DNA of 17,348 nt from DATKMS01 sp041497995 (GTDB taxonomy: Bacteria; Desulfobacterota; Binatia; HRBIN30), in assembly GCA_041497995.1 (NCBI GenBank), contig JBGQHM010000107.1, forward strand, positions 1 through 17,348, written 5' to 3'. Positions 7,796 through 15,383 of the stretch are shown here, in pieces. Both the position numbers and the translations under genes were made by a program. The first letter of the stretch is position 1. Every line of letters begins with the position of its first letter. Below the pieces are notes generated by a model. That model searched no databases. It was given only the letters and a program-made list of their open reading frames with translations, and was not told the origin of the DNA.

Positions 7796-8557
7796 CTAGT
7801 TCTCCGCCAGCCTTGCGGCGATTGCAGCCCTGAGATTCTGCGCTGCGGCCACAGCAGCCTCGGTGAGAGTCCGTTCCTTCATCTCCTCCCTGGCGTGTGA
7901 CTCCTGGGTCAGAAAGAGGAACCCTCTCTCGACCTGCCCACGCCCCCGAGCACACGCGATCATCACTCCGGTTCTTACGTCGACCGCGCACAGCTCCGCA
8001 CTCGCCCCGGTGGCAAGATCGACCCCTGGAAACAGCGGGGCCGTCACCAGCGGAATAAAACCCAGTGCGAAGAAGTTGAGTCCACGGCTCTCGGATACCC
8101 CCGTCTGCATCAGGATCGCGACATCCTCTTGAAATCGTGCCGCCGCGCTACGAAGCGCACGCACCATGTCGCTTGGCTGCCCCTGCCCGAAATCAGCGGA
8201 CACGGTCGGAAGCATAGAGACGCTCGCGAACGGTTCCTGGCGAAGCGCATCGAGCGCCGCATTGAGAACGCCGGTGCGTCGGTATTCGCTGACAGGTGTC
8301 TCCGTCCAAGTCGACCGCAGCCCCGCCGGCGCTTCGCTGAGCCAAGCAATTCCAGCGGACAGCGGAGGCTTCACCGCGACGGTCTTTTCAAACTGTGCGC
8401 GAATCTCCTCGTCCTTGAGTTCTCCAAGACCTGGCAGCACCATGCGCTGAAGCCCAGTTTCCGGATAGTAGACTCGGGCTGTGCACCCGCCCGACGCGAG
8501 TGAGAACGCGGCAAGACACGAGAAGGTTAGCAGCTTCGACCCGAAGTTGTTTGTCAC
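7796..8557 (-). CDS. Hypothetical lipoprotein
   Basis: 253 residues from GTG at 8555-8557, with GGAGGAG directly upstream. The N-terminus is a lipoprotein signal peptide: positive and polar start, hydrophobic segment LLTFSCLAAFSLA, then SGGC with the lipidated Cys at 25; the -3 residue is Ser, slightly unusual. The +2 residue is Thr, not Asp, so outer-membrane sorting is expected if Lol rules apply. The mature part is mixed alpha/beta, with a hydrophobic LNFFALGFIPLVTAPLFPG stretch (about 161-179) and a C-terminal alanine-rich helix. I do not recognise the family and assign no function. It is the first gene of a probable two-gene unit with the DUF2007 protein. Confidence 0.75.
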   Translation of the reverse strand: MTNNFGSKLLTFSCLAAFSLASGGCTARVYYPETGLQRMVLPGLGELKDEEIRAQFEKTVAVKPPLSAGIAWLSEAPAGLRSTWTETPVSEYRRTGVLNAALDALRQEPFASVSMLPTVSADFGQGQPSDMVRALRSAAARFQEDVAILMQTGVSESRGLNFFALGFIPLVTAPLFPGVDLATGASAELCAVDVRTGVMIACARGRGQVERGFLFLTQESHAREEMKERTLTEAAVAAAQNLRAAIAARLAEN

Positions 8558-8664
8558 GCCTCCTCCGTATCATCTGATCCGCATCATGGCCACAGCCTCC
8601 GACTCCATACCGACGACACTCAACACAAGGCCGCGCCGCCACCGCAGCAACCCTTTTCTTCGGA

Positions 8665-8937
8665 CTAGAGCCGCGCCGCGATGCGCTCGGCTGCTTCGGC
8701 CGACGTCATGATGGGAGCCACCTCGAAGTCCACAAGGTCTTCCCAGCGCGCGATCCACTGCTCCAGAAGATGTCGATCGTCACACTCCATGATCTGGTAG
8801 CACCGGGTCATGTCCGACGTCACCCAGCTCGAGATGTACGTCACGCCCTCCGGTGCGAGCCTCCCCCGATCCCGGAAGCGCCGGTAGACAGGTACCGGAT
8901 CGTGATTCTTGAAGCGCTCTATGACCATGTACAGCAT
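8665..8937 (-). CDS. DUF3303 family small protein
   Basis: 90 residues from ATG at 8935-8937, with AAGGGGG just upstream. The segments MLYMVIERFK at the start, YRRFRDRGRLAPEGV, SSWVTSDMTRCYQIMEC and LLEQWIARWEDLVDFEV are those of DUF3303, a dimeric alpha-beta-barrel-like domain usually 90-100 residues long. No activity is established for the family; relatives with this fold often bind or degrade small molecules. Its start lies 23 bases after the stop of the cytochrome gene on the same strand, so the two may be co-transcribed, though I see no functional link. Confidence 0.88.
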   Translation of the reverse strand: MLYMVIERFKNHDPVPVYRRFRDRGRLAPEGVTYISSWVTSDMTRCYQIMECDDRHLLEQWIARWEDLVDFEVAPIMTSAEAAERIAARL

Positions 8938-8960
8938 CGGGCCCCCTTTCTCGCACTCAC

Positions 8961-10997
8961 CTACTCATCGCAACCCAGCTTCGTACTGGTCGTTGCGATC
9001 CAGAACGTGTCTCCCGGGCAATCGTTGGAGCCCGGCGGCGCGGCGGGCGGCAGGCCTCGATCGACCTGCGGCAGAGAGCGAACGTAGGCGAGTAGGGCGT
9101 GCTGGTCTTCGAGGTCGTAGTTGGAGAGGTGGTCCCAGATCATCGCTTGCCAGTGCAGGGGGCGGCCGTCGCGGCCGACGCCGCTGATCAGGGCGCGGAG
9201 CACCGCGTCGTCGGACCACTCTGCCAAGCCGGTCGGATGCGCGGTGAGGTTGCGGCTCCAGGTGGTGCCGAACACCAACCAATTCACCTTGCCACCGCCG
9301 GCGCCGTCGCCGTTGTGGCAGTAGGGGCACGACGCAATGCCGTAGAGGTAGCGGCCGCGCTGCAACAGGTTGACCTCGTGCGCGGCGCGGCCTTCGGTCT
9401 TCACCTCGGGAATCGAGGCGCTGAAGGCGCCGATAATCTGGCTCGCGGGCAGCATCCGCAACGCCGGGTAGCGGTACACAACCAGGCTGCCACCCGCGAG
9501 TGCCAAGACGAAGAGGGCGCGAAGGATCGCCAGACCACCACTACGTTCGTCGTCGTCGGGGTCCACCTCGTGGACGAACACGAGCACGAACACCAACACC
9601 GCAAGCACGACATACTGCGCCCAGATCAAGAGGGTCTGCGGCAGATCGCGTCGCACCCGCGTCGGCTGCCCGTAGCCGAAGTTGCCTGGGTAGTATGACA
9701 GGCGCGCCGGTGGCACCGCCGGCCACGCGGACGCGATCTTTCGGACCACGGTCTCGACGTAGCCGTAGTGCAGCGGTAGCGGCACTTGGTTGCGCACCGG
9801 CGGTAGGGTCGTGAGGTAGCTGGCGATGGCGATCCCATCCTCATGCGTCAGTGAGCCGAGTACCATCCACGGCATGCCCCAGTAGTTGAGGCGGCGCTCC
9901 GGTGTGTGTCCGGTGCGGATTGCCGTGGCGATCTGCTCGACGGTCCACGTTCCCAAGCCGGTCTCCGCATCGGGCGTGAGGTTGCGGGTGAAGAAGATCC
10001 CGTGCGCGCCGGCCTCGACCTTCATGCCGCCCGCCAGGTAGTGCGTGTTGGCCAGGTAGATGCCGTCCGCATCGACCGGCGTGTGGCACAGGCCGCACAT
10101 GCCGGCGTGTACGAGGTACTCGCCGCGGCGCACCGGATCGGTGGATTGGCCCGGACCATCGAACGTGCCGCCGGGTTCCCAGGGTGGCGTCCGCGCGATC
10201 GAACGAATGTACGCCACGACGGCGGCGATTTGCGGCCCTTCGACGACCTCGGCGTATCCGGGCATGGGTGTGCCGTTCATTCCGTAGGCGATGCGGACGG
10301 AGAGCGCTTCTGGACTGTTGCCACCACGGAACGTCCACGGTGCCGTCAGATCACGCGGCGGGTCGGGTTGGCCCCACACGTCTTTCAACGCCTTGGCCGA
10401 GCTGCCGTCGCCGCGGCCGGTGTTGCCGTGGCAGGCCGGACAGCCGAGGTCGCCATACAAAGTCTTCCCAGTCTCTGCCGAGGCGCCAGCTAGGATCTCT
10501 GGCGGAACCGTCGCTTGGCGCGGCGTGTCCGCCCAGGCGGTGAGCGGTCCGAGACTGCGGATGTAGTCAGCCACGGCATCGATCTCTCCATCCGAGAGCA
10601 GGTCATGCCATCCCGGCATCGAGCTGCCTGGCATGCCGCGCTGGATGGTGGTGCGCACGTCGGCCAGCGTCGGTGGTTGTGTCTCGGAGGTGGATTTCAG
10701 CTTGAAGACGGCGCCAGCAAAGTTGCGCGGCTGCGGATGGAGCGATGGTGCAGCCGGGCCATTCCCGTGTCCGTCGGGGCCGTGGCAGATCGCACAATGC
10801 GCGGCATAGACGCGTGCGCCGATGGGTGCGCTGACAGGCAGATCAACGCCTGGTGGCCACTTGATCGGCCGGGCGTACGCCGGGTCGGGCGCGTGCAGCG
10901 TCGTCGGGCGTACAGCGCCGACACGGGCGTAGAGCGACCGACCGGCGTCTAGCGCCACCAAGCCGGCGATGAGGAAGAGGAGAATGCGGCGGCGCAT
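8961..10997 (-). CDS. Four-heme membrane-anchored cytochrome c fusion protein
   Basis: 678 residues from ATG at 10995-10997. An N-terminal hydrophobic segment (about 5-18) exports or anchors the protein. Four CXXCH heme motifs are visible: CAICH 68-72, CPACH 186-190, CGLCH 301-305 and CPYCH 557-561. Likely distal Met ligands follow the first two hemes in GMPGSSMPGW (121-130) and NGTPMPGY (241-248). Two further hydrophobic segments, about 455-475 and 490-508, form a hairpin around an acidic loop (HEVDPDDDERSGG), so hemes 1-3 and heme 4 should all face the periplasm. The three-heme N-terminal part resembles the cytochrome subunits of membrane dehydrogenases; the hairpin plus fourth heme is an extra. 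It would carry electrons between a periplasmic dehydrogenase or quinol oxidase and a terminal acceptor. No catalytic subunit gene is adjacent, so the partner is unknown. Confidence 0.9.
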   Translation of the reverse strand: MRRRILLFLIAGLVALDAGRSLYARVGAVRPTTLHAPDPAYARPIKWPPGVDLPVSAPIGARVYAAHCAICHGPDGHGNGPAAPSLHPQPRNFAGAVFKLKSTSETQPPTLADVRTTIQRGMPGSSMPGWHDLLSDGEIDAVADYIRSLGPLTAWADTPRQATVPPEILAGASAETGKTLYGDLGCPACHGNTGRGDGSSAKALKDVWGQPDPPRDLTAPWTFRGGNSPEALSVRIAYGMNGTPMPGYAEVVEGPQIAAVVAYIRSIARTPPWEPGGTFDGPGQSTDPVRRGEYLVHAGMCGLCHTPVDADGIYLANTHYLAGGMKVEAGAHGIFFTRNLTPDAETGLGTWTVEQIATAIRTGHTPERRLNYWGMPWMVLGSLTHEDGIAIASYLTTLPPVRNQVPLPLHYGYVETVVRKIASAWPAVPPARLSYYPGNFGYGQPTRVRRDLPQTLLIWAQYVVLAVLVFVLVFVHEVDPDDDERSGGLAILRALFVLALAGGSLVVYRYPALRMLPASQIIGAFSASIPEVKTEGRAAHEVNLLQRGRYLYGIASCPYCHNGDGAGGGKVNWLVFGTTWSRNLTAHPTGLAEWSDDAVLRALISGVGRDGRPLHWQAMIWDHLSNYDLEDQHALLAYVRSLPQVDRGLPPAAPPGSNDCPGDTFWIATTSTKLGCDE

Positions 10998-11029
10998 TGC
11001 GGCACGCTACAAGTTGAAGGTCGAAAGTA

Positions 11030-11064
11030 CAAAGAGGAAGGTGCACGGCCGTGCGCCTTCTTTG
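11030..11064 (-). terminator. Hairpin between the WS/DGAT and cytochrome genes, possible terminator
   Basis: GAAGGTGCACGG at 11037-11048 is followed directly by CCGTGCGCCTTC (11049-11060), giving a near-perfect palindrome with one G-T pair. Read on the minus strand, it lies just after the WS/DGAT stop (11078-11080) and is followed by CTCTTTGT, a weak T-tract. It could end the acyltransferase transcript before the cytochrome gene. Confidence 0.45.
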
Positions 11065-11077
11065 TTGCAGCGAGCTG

Positions 11078-12589
11078 TCAGCTCGTCACGGCTTCAAGTT
11101 CGGCCGACTGAGCTGCGCGTGGCGCGGACTTGGCGGCGGCCACCTTCTTGCGGAGAACGGGTGGTGCCGGGCGTGGTGCTGCGATGCGCTCCAATCCCGT
11201 CGCTGCCCACAGCTCGTCGAAGGAGCGGTAGAGCGCTTCGCTGAGTGACCAGATGTCGGCGACCCGCTCGGCGTCTGCGTTGATACCGATGGTCAGCTGA
11301 TCGGCGTAGCTCATGATCGCAAAGCCGAGGCCGATGCCGACAGCGAGCGGCACCAGCGGCACCATGAGCTGCACGGGCTGTCCGAGCATGTAGCGCGTCT
11401 CGCGTGGGCCGGGGACGTTGGTGCAGATGGTATTCACGGGTGAGACCGATGCCTGCAAGCGCGCCAGCGGTCGCTGCACGAGCGGCGGAAGGAGGTCCGT
11501 GAGTGCGACGACGCGTTCCATCTGCCCAGCTTGGCCGCCGCTCTTGAGCAGGTCCATCGCAGCCGATACCTGACGCAGCCGCTCGACCGGATCGTTGATG
11601 CCGACAGGCAGCGGCGCGATCATCATTGAAACACGGTTGCCGAGCTTCATCTGGTCGTGCTCGGAGCGGACGTTCACGGGCACCATCGCCTTCAGTTCGG
11701 TGCGGTCAGTCTTGATGCCGTGTGCCTGCAGATATTGGCGTAACCCGCCGGCGATCACTGCCAGCACGACATCGTTGACCGTACCGCCCAACCGGTTCTT
11801 GGTCGCCTTCACTTCATTGAGCGACAGTCGGGTCCACGCGATGGTGCGGCGCTTGCCAATCGCGCCGTTGAACGGCGTCGGTGGAGCCCCCGACAGCAGC
11901 GTCCGCGCCAGCGTCGCAATCGCATCCACCGTCGCGCGACCCTCCGCCAGGGCACGCGACGGTCGTGTCAGCATCGACGCCACGTGACGTCCCAAGCTCA
12001 ACTGCGTCCGCACCGTATCGAACAGACCGTCCGCCGCGAGCGCCAGCGGAGTGGGGAGAGTCGGTTTGCGGCGTGCACGAGACGGAGGCGGTTCGAGTGC
12101 CACGGGCTTCGGTGTCGGATCCATCAGCAGGTTGATCAGCTGCACGCCGCTGGCGCCGTCGATCATGGCGTGGTGCGTCTTGGCGAGCATCGCGCACCCT
12201 TTCCCGTACCCCTCGATCAGATGCATCTCCCACAGCGGCCGGTTACGGTCGAGAGGCTCGGCAAACAACTTGGCGCACAAGACCGCGACCGCCGTGTCGT
12301 CGTGTCCATCCTTCAAACGATGACGGATGATGTGGCGGCGGATGTCGAACTCGGGGTCCTCCTCCCATGTCGGGTGCGCCAGGTTCAGCGGCACCATCAC
12401 CGCTCGTTGGGTGTAGCGCGGCAGCAGGTACAGCCGATCGCGCACGTAGCCGAGCAGGTGATCGTAGTCGAGTGGGTGGGAGAAGGTATAGGCGCCGGCG
12501 ACGTGCAGCAGCGCATTGGGCTGCTCGAGGTAGAGGAAGCTCGCGTCCATCGACGTCATGCGCCGGTTGAGGCCATCCACGTGCACCAT
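11078..12589 (-). CDS. Wax ester synthase/diacylglycerol acyltransferase (WS/DGAT)
   Basis: 503 residues from ATG at 12587-12589, chosen because GAGGA stands seven bases upstream; an in-frame TTG at 12608-12610 is less likely. The N-terminal LNRRMTSMDASFLYLE block is typical of the family. The condensation motif HHAMIDG lies at about 139-145 (HHXXXDG, with the second His catalytic). The conserved NDVVLAVIAGGLRQYL, VPVNVR and C-terminal PGP segments are also present. The enzyme joins acyl-CoA to a long-chain alcohol or diacylglycerol, making storage wax ester or triacylglycerol at the membrane/lipid-droplet interface. This is well known in Acinetobacter, mycobacteria and several soil lineages. 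The final 30 residues are basic and alanine-rich (RKKVAAAKSAPR). Which acceptor is used cannot be told from the sequence. Confidence 0.93.
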   Translation of the reverse strand: MVHVDGLNRRMTSMDASFLYLEQPNALLHVAGAYTFSHPLDYDHLLGYVRDRLYLLPRYTQRAVMVPLNLAHPTWEEDPEFDIRRHIIRHRLKDGHDDTAVAVLCAKLFAEPLDRNRPLWEMHLIEGYGKGCAMLAKTHHAMIDGASGVQLINLLMDPTPKPVALEPPPSRARRKPTLPTPLALAADGLFDTVRTQLSLGRHVASMLTRPSRALAEGRATVDAIATLARTLLSGAPPTPFNGAIGKRRTIAWTRLSLNEVKATKNRLGGTVNDVVLAVIAGGLRQYLQAHGIKTDRTELKAMVPVNVRSEHDQMKLGNRVSMMIAPLPVGINDPVERLRQVSAAMDLLKSGGQAGQMERVVALTDLLPPLVQRPLARLQASVSPVNTICTNVPGPRETRYMLGQPVQLMVPLVPLAVGIGLGFAIMSYADQLTIGINADAERVADIWSLSEALYRSFDELWAATGLERIAAPRPAPPVLRKKVAAAKSAPRAAQSAELEAVTS

Positions 12590-12618
12590 GTTTGTGTCCT
12601 CGTCGGGCAAGGGAAAGG

Positions 12619-12636
12619 GGCAGGGCGAGCCCTGCC
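12619..12636 (-). terminator. GC-rich hairpin after the dodecin pair
   Basis: GGCAGGGC (12619-12626) and GCCCTGCC (12629-12636) form a perfect eight-base stem in the gap between the second dodecin and the WS/DGAT start. On the minus strand it is followed by CCTTTCCC, a poor T-run, so termination is possible but not strong. It could equally be a copy of a small palindromic repeat. Confidence 0.4.
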
Positions 12637-12656
12637 GCTAGACCGTGACTCGGCTC

Positions 12657-12860
12657 TTACTTGTCGAGCACGAAGGTCACCAGCAAGGTAGACCGGTACT
12701 CGACGATTTTGCCCTTCTGAATGTGGGCGTTCTCCTTGACGACTTCCAGGCCGGTGATGCCGCGCAGGGTCTTGTTGGCGCGTTCGAGGGCGTTGCGAAC
12801 CGCGTCTTCCCAGCTGTGGGGTGACGCGCCGATGATCTGTGTCTGTCGTGCTACGGCCAT
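12657..12860 (-). CDS. Dodecin family protein (second of a tandem pair)
   Basis: 67 residues from ATG at 12858-12860, with GGAGG about eight bases upstream, ending in TAA. The dodecin fold is evident: a short strand, a helix with SWEDAVRNALERANKTLRGI, then two strands ending KIVEYRSTLLVTFVLDK. Dodecins form hollow dodecamers that bind flavins, and in some lineages CoA, and are thought to buffer flavin. In the characterised archaeal and bacterial members a Trp in the middle strand stacks on the flavin; here that region reads ITGLEVVKEN with no Trp, so flavin stacking may be weak or use other residues. It follows the first dodecin by 17 bases and is surely co-transcribed with it. The open frame extends further upstream, but those codons overlap the paralogue and are not used. 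Confidence 0.9.
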   Translation of the reverse strand: MAVARQTQIIGASPHSWEDAVRNALERANKTLRGITGLEVVKENAHIQKGKIVEYRSTLLVTFVLDK

Positions 12861-12877
12861 GAGTGCTCCTCCTCGCT

Positions 12878-13078
12878 CTAGTCGAGAATGAAGATGATCT
12901 TCATGTCGACGCGGTACTCGACGATCTTGCCCGCCGCGACCTTCACTCGTTTGGCCAGCACCTCGAGTCCGGTGATGCCGCGCAAGGTCTTGGTGGCGCG
13001 CTTGATGCCTTCGAGCGCCGCTTCCTGAAAGCCCTCCGGGGACGAAGCCCGGATCTCGGTGACACGTGCTACAGCCAT
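12878..13078 (-). CDS. Dodecin family protein (first of a tandem pair)
   Basis: 66 residues from ATG at 13076-13078, with GGAGG six bases upstream. It shares the TLRGITGLEV and KIVEYR cores with its neighbour but differs in the helix (PEGFQEAALEGIKRA) and in the strand AKRVKVAAG, so the pair is an old duplication and not a recent copy. The C-terminus VDMKIIFILD is the normal dodecin end. The middle strand has no Trp at the usual flavin-stacking site. It could form homo-dodecamers or mixed dodecamers with the downstream paralogue. A possible promoter would lie in the 149-base gap shared with the divergent nucleoside hydrolase gene; I see no convincing -35/-10 pair there. Confidence 0.9.
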   Translation of the reverse strand: MAVARVTEIRASSPEGFQEAALEGIKRATKTLRGITGLEVLAKRVKVAAGKIVEYRVDMKIIFILD

Positions 13079-13227
13079 CGCTGCCTCCTGCCGGGCGCTG
13101 CCGGCGTCTGAAATCGCGTGCCCTTCTTGTATCCTCGTTTTGCAAGCAATGAAAGCGTCTGCGGTGAGGGGAGGAGGGCAGGTATCGGGCCTCGCATCGC
13201 AGCGTGCCGGCGTGGTAACGATGCCGC

Positions 13228-14151
13228 GTGCCGTTGCCAATCAGGATGCTGTTGGACACCGACGTGGGGACAGATGTCGATGACGCGCTGGCCATTGCCT
13301 TGGCGCTCGCGTCGCCGGAGATCGACCTGCGGGCCGTGACCACGGTGTCGGGCGATGTCCGGCTGCGCGCGCGCATCGCCGGAAAGCTCCTGAGTCTTGG
13401 CGGCCGGCTCGACGTGCCGGTTGCAGCGGGCGTCCGTGAGCCCGTGTTGCGACAACGCAGCTTCGTCTGGCTCGGTCACGAAGGGCAGGGGATCCTCAAT
13501 GGCACCGACGAGATGCCATTGTCCGCCGCGCATGGGGTGGATCTGTTGATCGATACCGTCCTGCGCGAACGGCCGCAGGTGGTTGCGATCGGCCCGCTCT
13601 CGAATCTCGCCGTGGCAATCATGAAGGAGCCGGCGATCATCGACGCGATTCCGCACCTGACGGTGATGGGTGGCGCGTTGGGTCGGACGGCGGGAATCCC
13701 AGAGTTGGAGTACAACTTGGGCAGCGACGCGGAAGCCGCGCTGGTGGTGCTCAACGCTGGAATACCGACGACGCTGGTGCCGCTCGACGTGACCTGGCAG
13801 GTGGCGCTCACGGAACTGGAGCTGGCCCGCTTGCGTCGCAGTCCGTCGCCGCTCGTGCAGACGCTCTGTGACGCCATCGACGTGTGGGCACCGTTGCAGC
13901 GCGGGTTCTTCGAGGGCCTGCCTACGTTCGCCGGCACGACGGTTGCGCTCCTGCACGATCCGCTGACCGTCGCCGTCCTCATCGATCGATCGTTTGCGAC
14001 CTTCGAACGGCTGCGGCTGTGTCCTGCGCTCGTGGACGGCGCGTTCCGCTTGGTTGCCGACAGCGCTGGACCGGCGTTCGACGTGGCCACGAGTGTCGAT
14101 GCCCCGCGCTTCGTCGAGTTTATGGTGCAGCGACTGGAGCAGCTGGCGTGA
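13228..14151 (+). CDS. Inosine-uridine-preferring nucleoside hydrolase (IUNH family)
   Basis: 307 residues from GTG at 13228. The next in-frame ATG (13246) would leave only three residues before the metal site, and the ATG at 13221 is in another frame. The calcium- and ribose-binding signature DTDVGTDVDDAL is at 10-21. Further family landmarks are GPLSNLA (122-128), VMGGA (146-150), EYNLGSDAEAA (161-171, with Asn163 contacting ribose) and LHDPL (242-246, whose Asp completes the metal site). The enzyme cleaves the N-glycosidic bond of nucleosides, releasing a base and ribose. Base preference cannot be read. Its TGA overlaps the GTG of the next gene, a ribokinase, which would phosphorylate the ribose released. 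Confidence 0.92.
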   Translation: MPLPIRMLLDTDVGTDVDDALAIALALASPEIDLRAVTTVSGDVRLRARIAGKLLSLGGRLDVPVAAGVREPVLRQRSFVWLGHEGQGILNGTDEMPLSAAHGVDLLIDTVLRERPQVVAIGPLSNLAVAIMKEPAIIDAIPHLTVMGGALGRTAGIPELEYNLGSDAEAALVVLNAGIPTTLVPLDVTWQVALTELELARLRRSPSPLVQTLCDAIDVWAPLQRGFFEGLPTFAGTTVALLHDPLTVAVLIDRSFATFERLRLCPALVDGAFRLVADSAGPAFDVATSVDAPRFVEFMVQRLEQLA

Positions 14152-15080
14152 GGGGTCGATCCGGCCACGTATTGGTTGTTGGCAGCCTCAACGCTGATCT
14201 CGTGATGCGGGCGGCGCGCCTCCCGCGCCCCGGCGAGACCATCGTCGGCGGTACGTTTCACATGGCGCCGGGAGGGAAGGGGGCGAATCAGGCGGTCGCT
14301 GCGGCACGGCTGGGTGCGCCGGTAACGATGGTTGGCCGCGTTGGTGATGATGTCTTCGGTCGACTGGTACGCGATGCGGTTGCGGACGCCGGCGTGCGTG
14401 TCGATGGTGTTGGCATCGCTGCCGGGAGTGCGACCGGAACCGCGCAGATCATCGTTGACGATCGTGGTCAGAATGCCATCGTCGTCGCATCCGGCGCCAA
14501 CTCCGAGCTGGGCGTCCGTGATGTTGTCGAGGCGGTGGCCGCCTGGGACGACGCGGCGTTGGTGGTGCTGCAGTTGGAGATCCCGTTGGTAACGGTGGCG
14601 GCAACTGTGGCGATGGCGGTCGAACGCCGCGTGCCGGTCCTGCTCAACGCGGCTCCGGCGCAGTCCGTGCCGGAGGACCTGGTCGCTGCCGTGCAGTGGT
14701 TGGTGGTCAACGAAGTGGAGGCCGAGCAACTCACGGGATGTACGATCGGTTCCGTGGACGAGGCGGTCGCGGCTGCTCGGGCGCTGCAGCGGGCGGAGCA
14801 GCACGTGGTGGTCACGCTGGGCCGGGCGGGCGCGGTGTTGGTAGGCGGTGGCGAAGTTGTACACGCTCCGGCGCCGCAAGTAGCCGTCGTCGACAGCACG
14901 GCCGCAGGCGATGCCTTCGTCGGCGGATTGGCAGCCGGTCTGCAGCGTGGGCTGCCGCTAACGAGCGCCTTCCGGCACGCTGTCGTCGCAGGCAGTCTGG
15001 CGTGCACCAAAGCCGGGGCCATTCCGTCACTGCCGACCGCCGCCGAAGTGACCCGATGGATGGATGAGCAGGCGTCATGA
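14148..15080 (+). CDS. rbsK: Ribokinase (PfkB family)
   Basis: 310 residues from GTG at 14148, which overlaps the preceding stop in GTGA; a longer upstream frame exists but lies over the nucleoside hydrolase. The sugar-binding start is VVGSLNADLVM (10-20), the PfkB signature 1 APGGKGANQAV is at 40-50, and signature 2 DSTAAGDAFVGG is at 249-260, with catalytic base Asp255. The VNEVEAEQLTG and VVTLGRAGA segments complete the ribokinase pattern. It would convert ribose and ATP to ribose 5-phosphate in the cytoplasm. The coupling to a nucleoside hydrolase strongly suggests nucleoside salvage, not import of free ribose, since no Rbs transporter genes are present in the window. Confidence 0.93.
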   Translation: MRGRSGHVLVVGSLNADLVMRAARLPRPGETIVGGTFHMAPGGKGANQAVAAARLGAPVTMVGRVGDDVFGRLVRDAVADAGVRVDGVGIAAGSATGTAQIIVDDRGQNAIVVASGANSELGVRDVVEAVAAWDDAALVVLQLEIPLVTVAATVAMAVERRVPVLLNAAPAQSVPEDLVAAVQWLVVNEVEAEQLTGCTIGSVDEAVAAARALQRAEQHVVVTLGRAGAVLVGGGEVVHAPAPQVAVVDSTAAGDAFVGGLAAGLQRGLPLTSAFRHAVVAGSLACTKAGAIPSLPTAAEVTRWMDEQAS

Positions 15081-15130
15081 GAAAGGCGGGCATCTGTCGG
15101 GAGACCGTCGCGGAACCGAGAGAGCGTGCC

Positions 15131-15222
15131 CTTCGACGGAGCTCAGGACGTGCTTCGAGAGCCTCAGCACGAACGGTACAGGTGCCATTCGATGTAAAAA
15201 CTCTTGTTCCGTTCGTCCTGAG
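15131..15222. repeat. TTCGA/CTCAG-type direct and inverted repeat
   Basis: Two similar units stand in tandem, CTTCGACGGAGCTCAGGACG (15131-15150) and CTTCGAGAGCCTCAGCACG (15154-15172). CTCAGCACGAACGG (15163-15176) is then inverted as CCGTTCGTCCTGAG (15209-15222, 13 of 14), and CTCAGGACG (15142-15150) is matched exactly by CGTCCTGAG (15214-15222). The text resembles an intergenic repeat I know from many environmental genomes, so it is more likely a dispersed repeat than a gene part. Confidence 0.6.
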
Positions 15223-15383
15223 AGACCCGACCGGCGAAGACGCCGGCTTGAAGCGCCCTTGAGCACATTTCCCCATGTTCAACGAAAACAACCACTTCGT
15301 GCATGTGCTCATGGGCAGATGCGAATTAGCCGGTGCGTGCTGATCAGTTGGGCCAATGAACCAGTCACTGTGGTCTGTCTTTT

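Noticed and set aside
9099..9698. 199-codon + frame inside the cytochrome gene
   Set aside because: It is antisense to heme-motif coding sequence and has no recognisable protein features.
13079..13227. Promoter pair in the gap between the dodecins and nucleoside hydrolase
   Set aside because: A TACAAG box on the minus strand has only a very poor -35 match at the right distance, so I do not call it.
12861..13376. Upstream extension of the second dodecin frame (to 239 codons)
   Set aside because: The added codons overlap the first dodecin and the nucleoside hydrolase; the ribosome site and dodecin start are at 12860.
13476..14879. 467-codon minus frame across the nucleoside hydrolase and ribokinase
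   Set aside because: Both + strand genes have complete motifs; the minus translation is low-complexity and without domains.
15077..15262. 61-codon + frame overlapping the ribokinase stop in ATGA
   Set aside because: It runs through the TTCGA/CTCAG repeat, is arginine-rich and resembles nothing; the overlap is probably chance.
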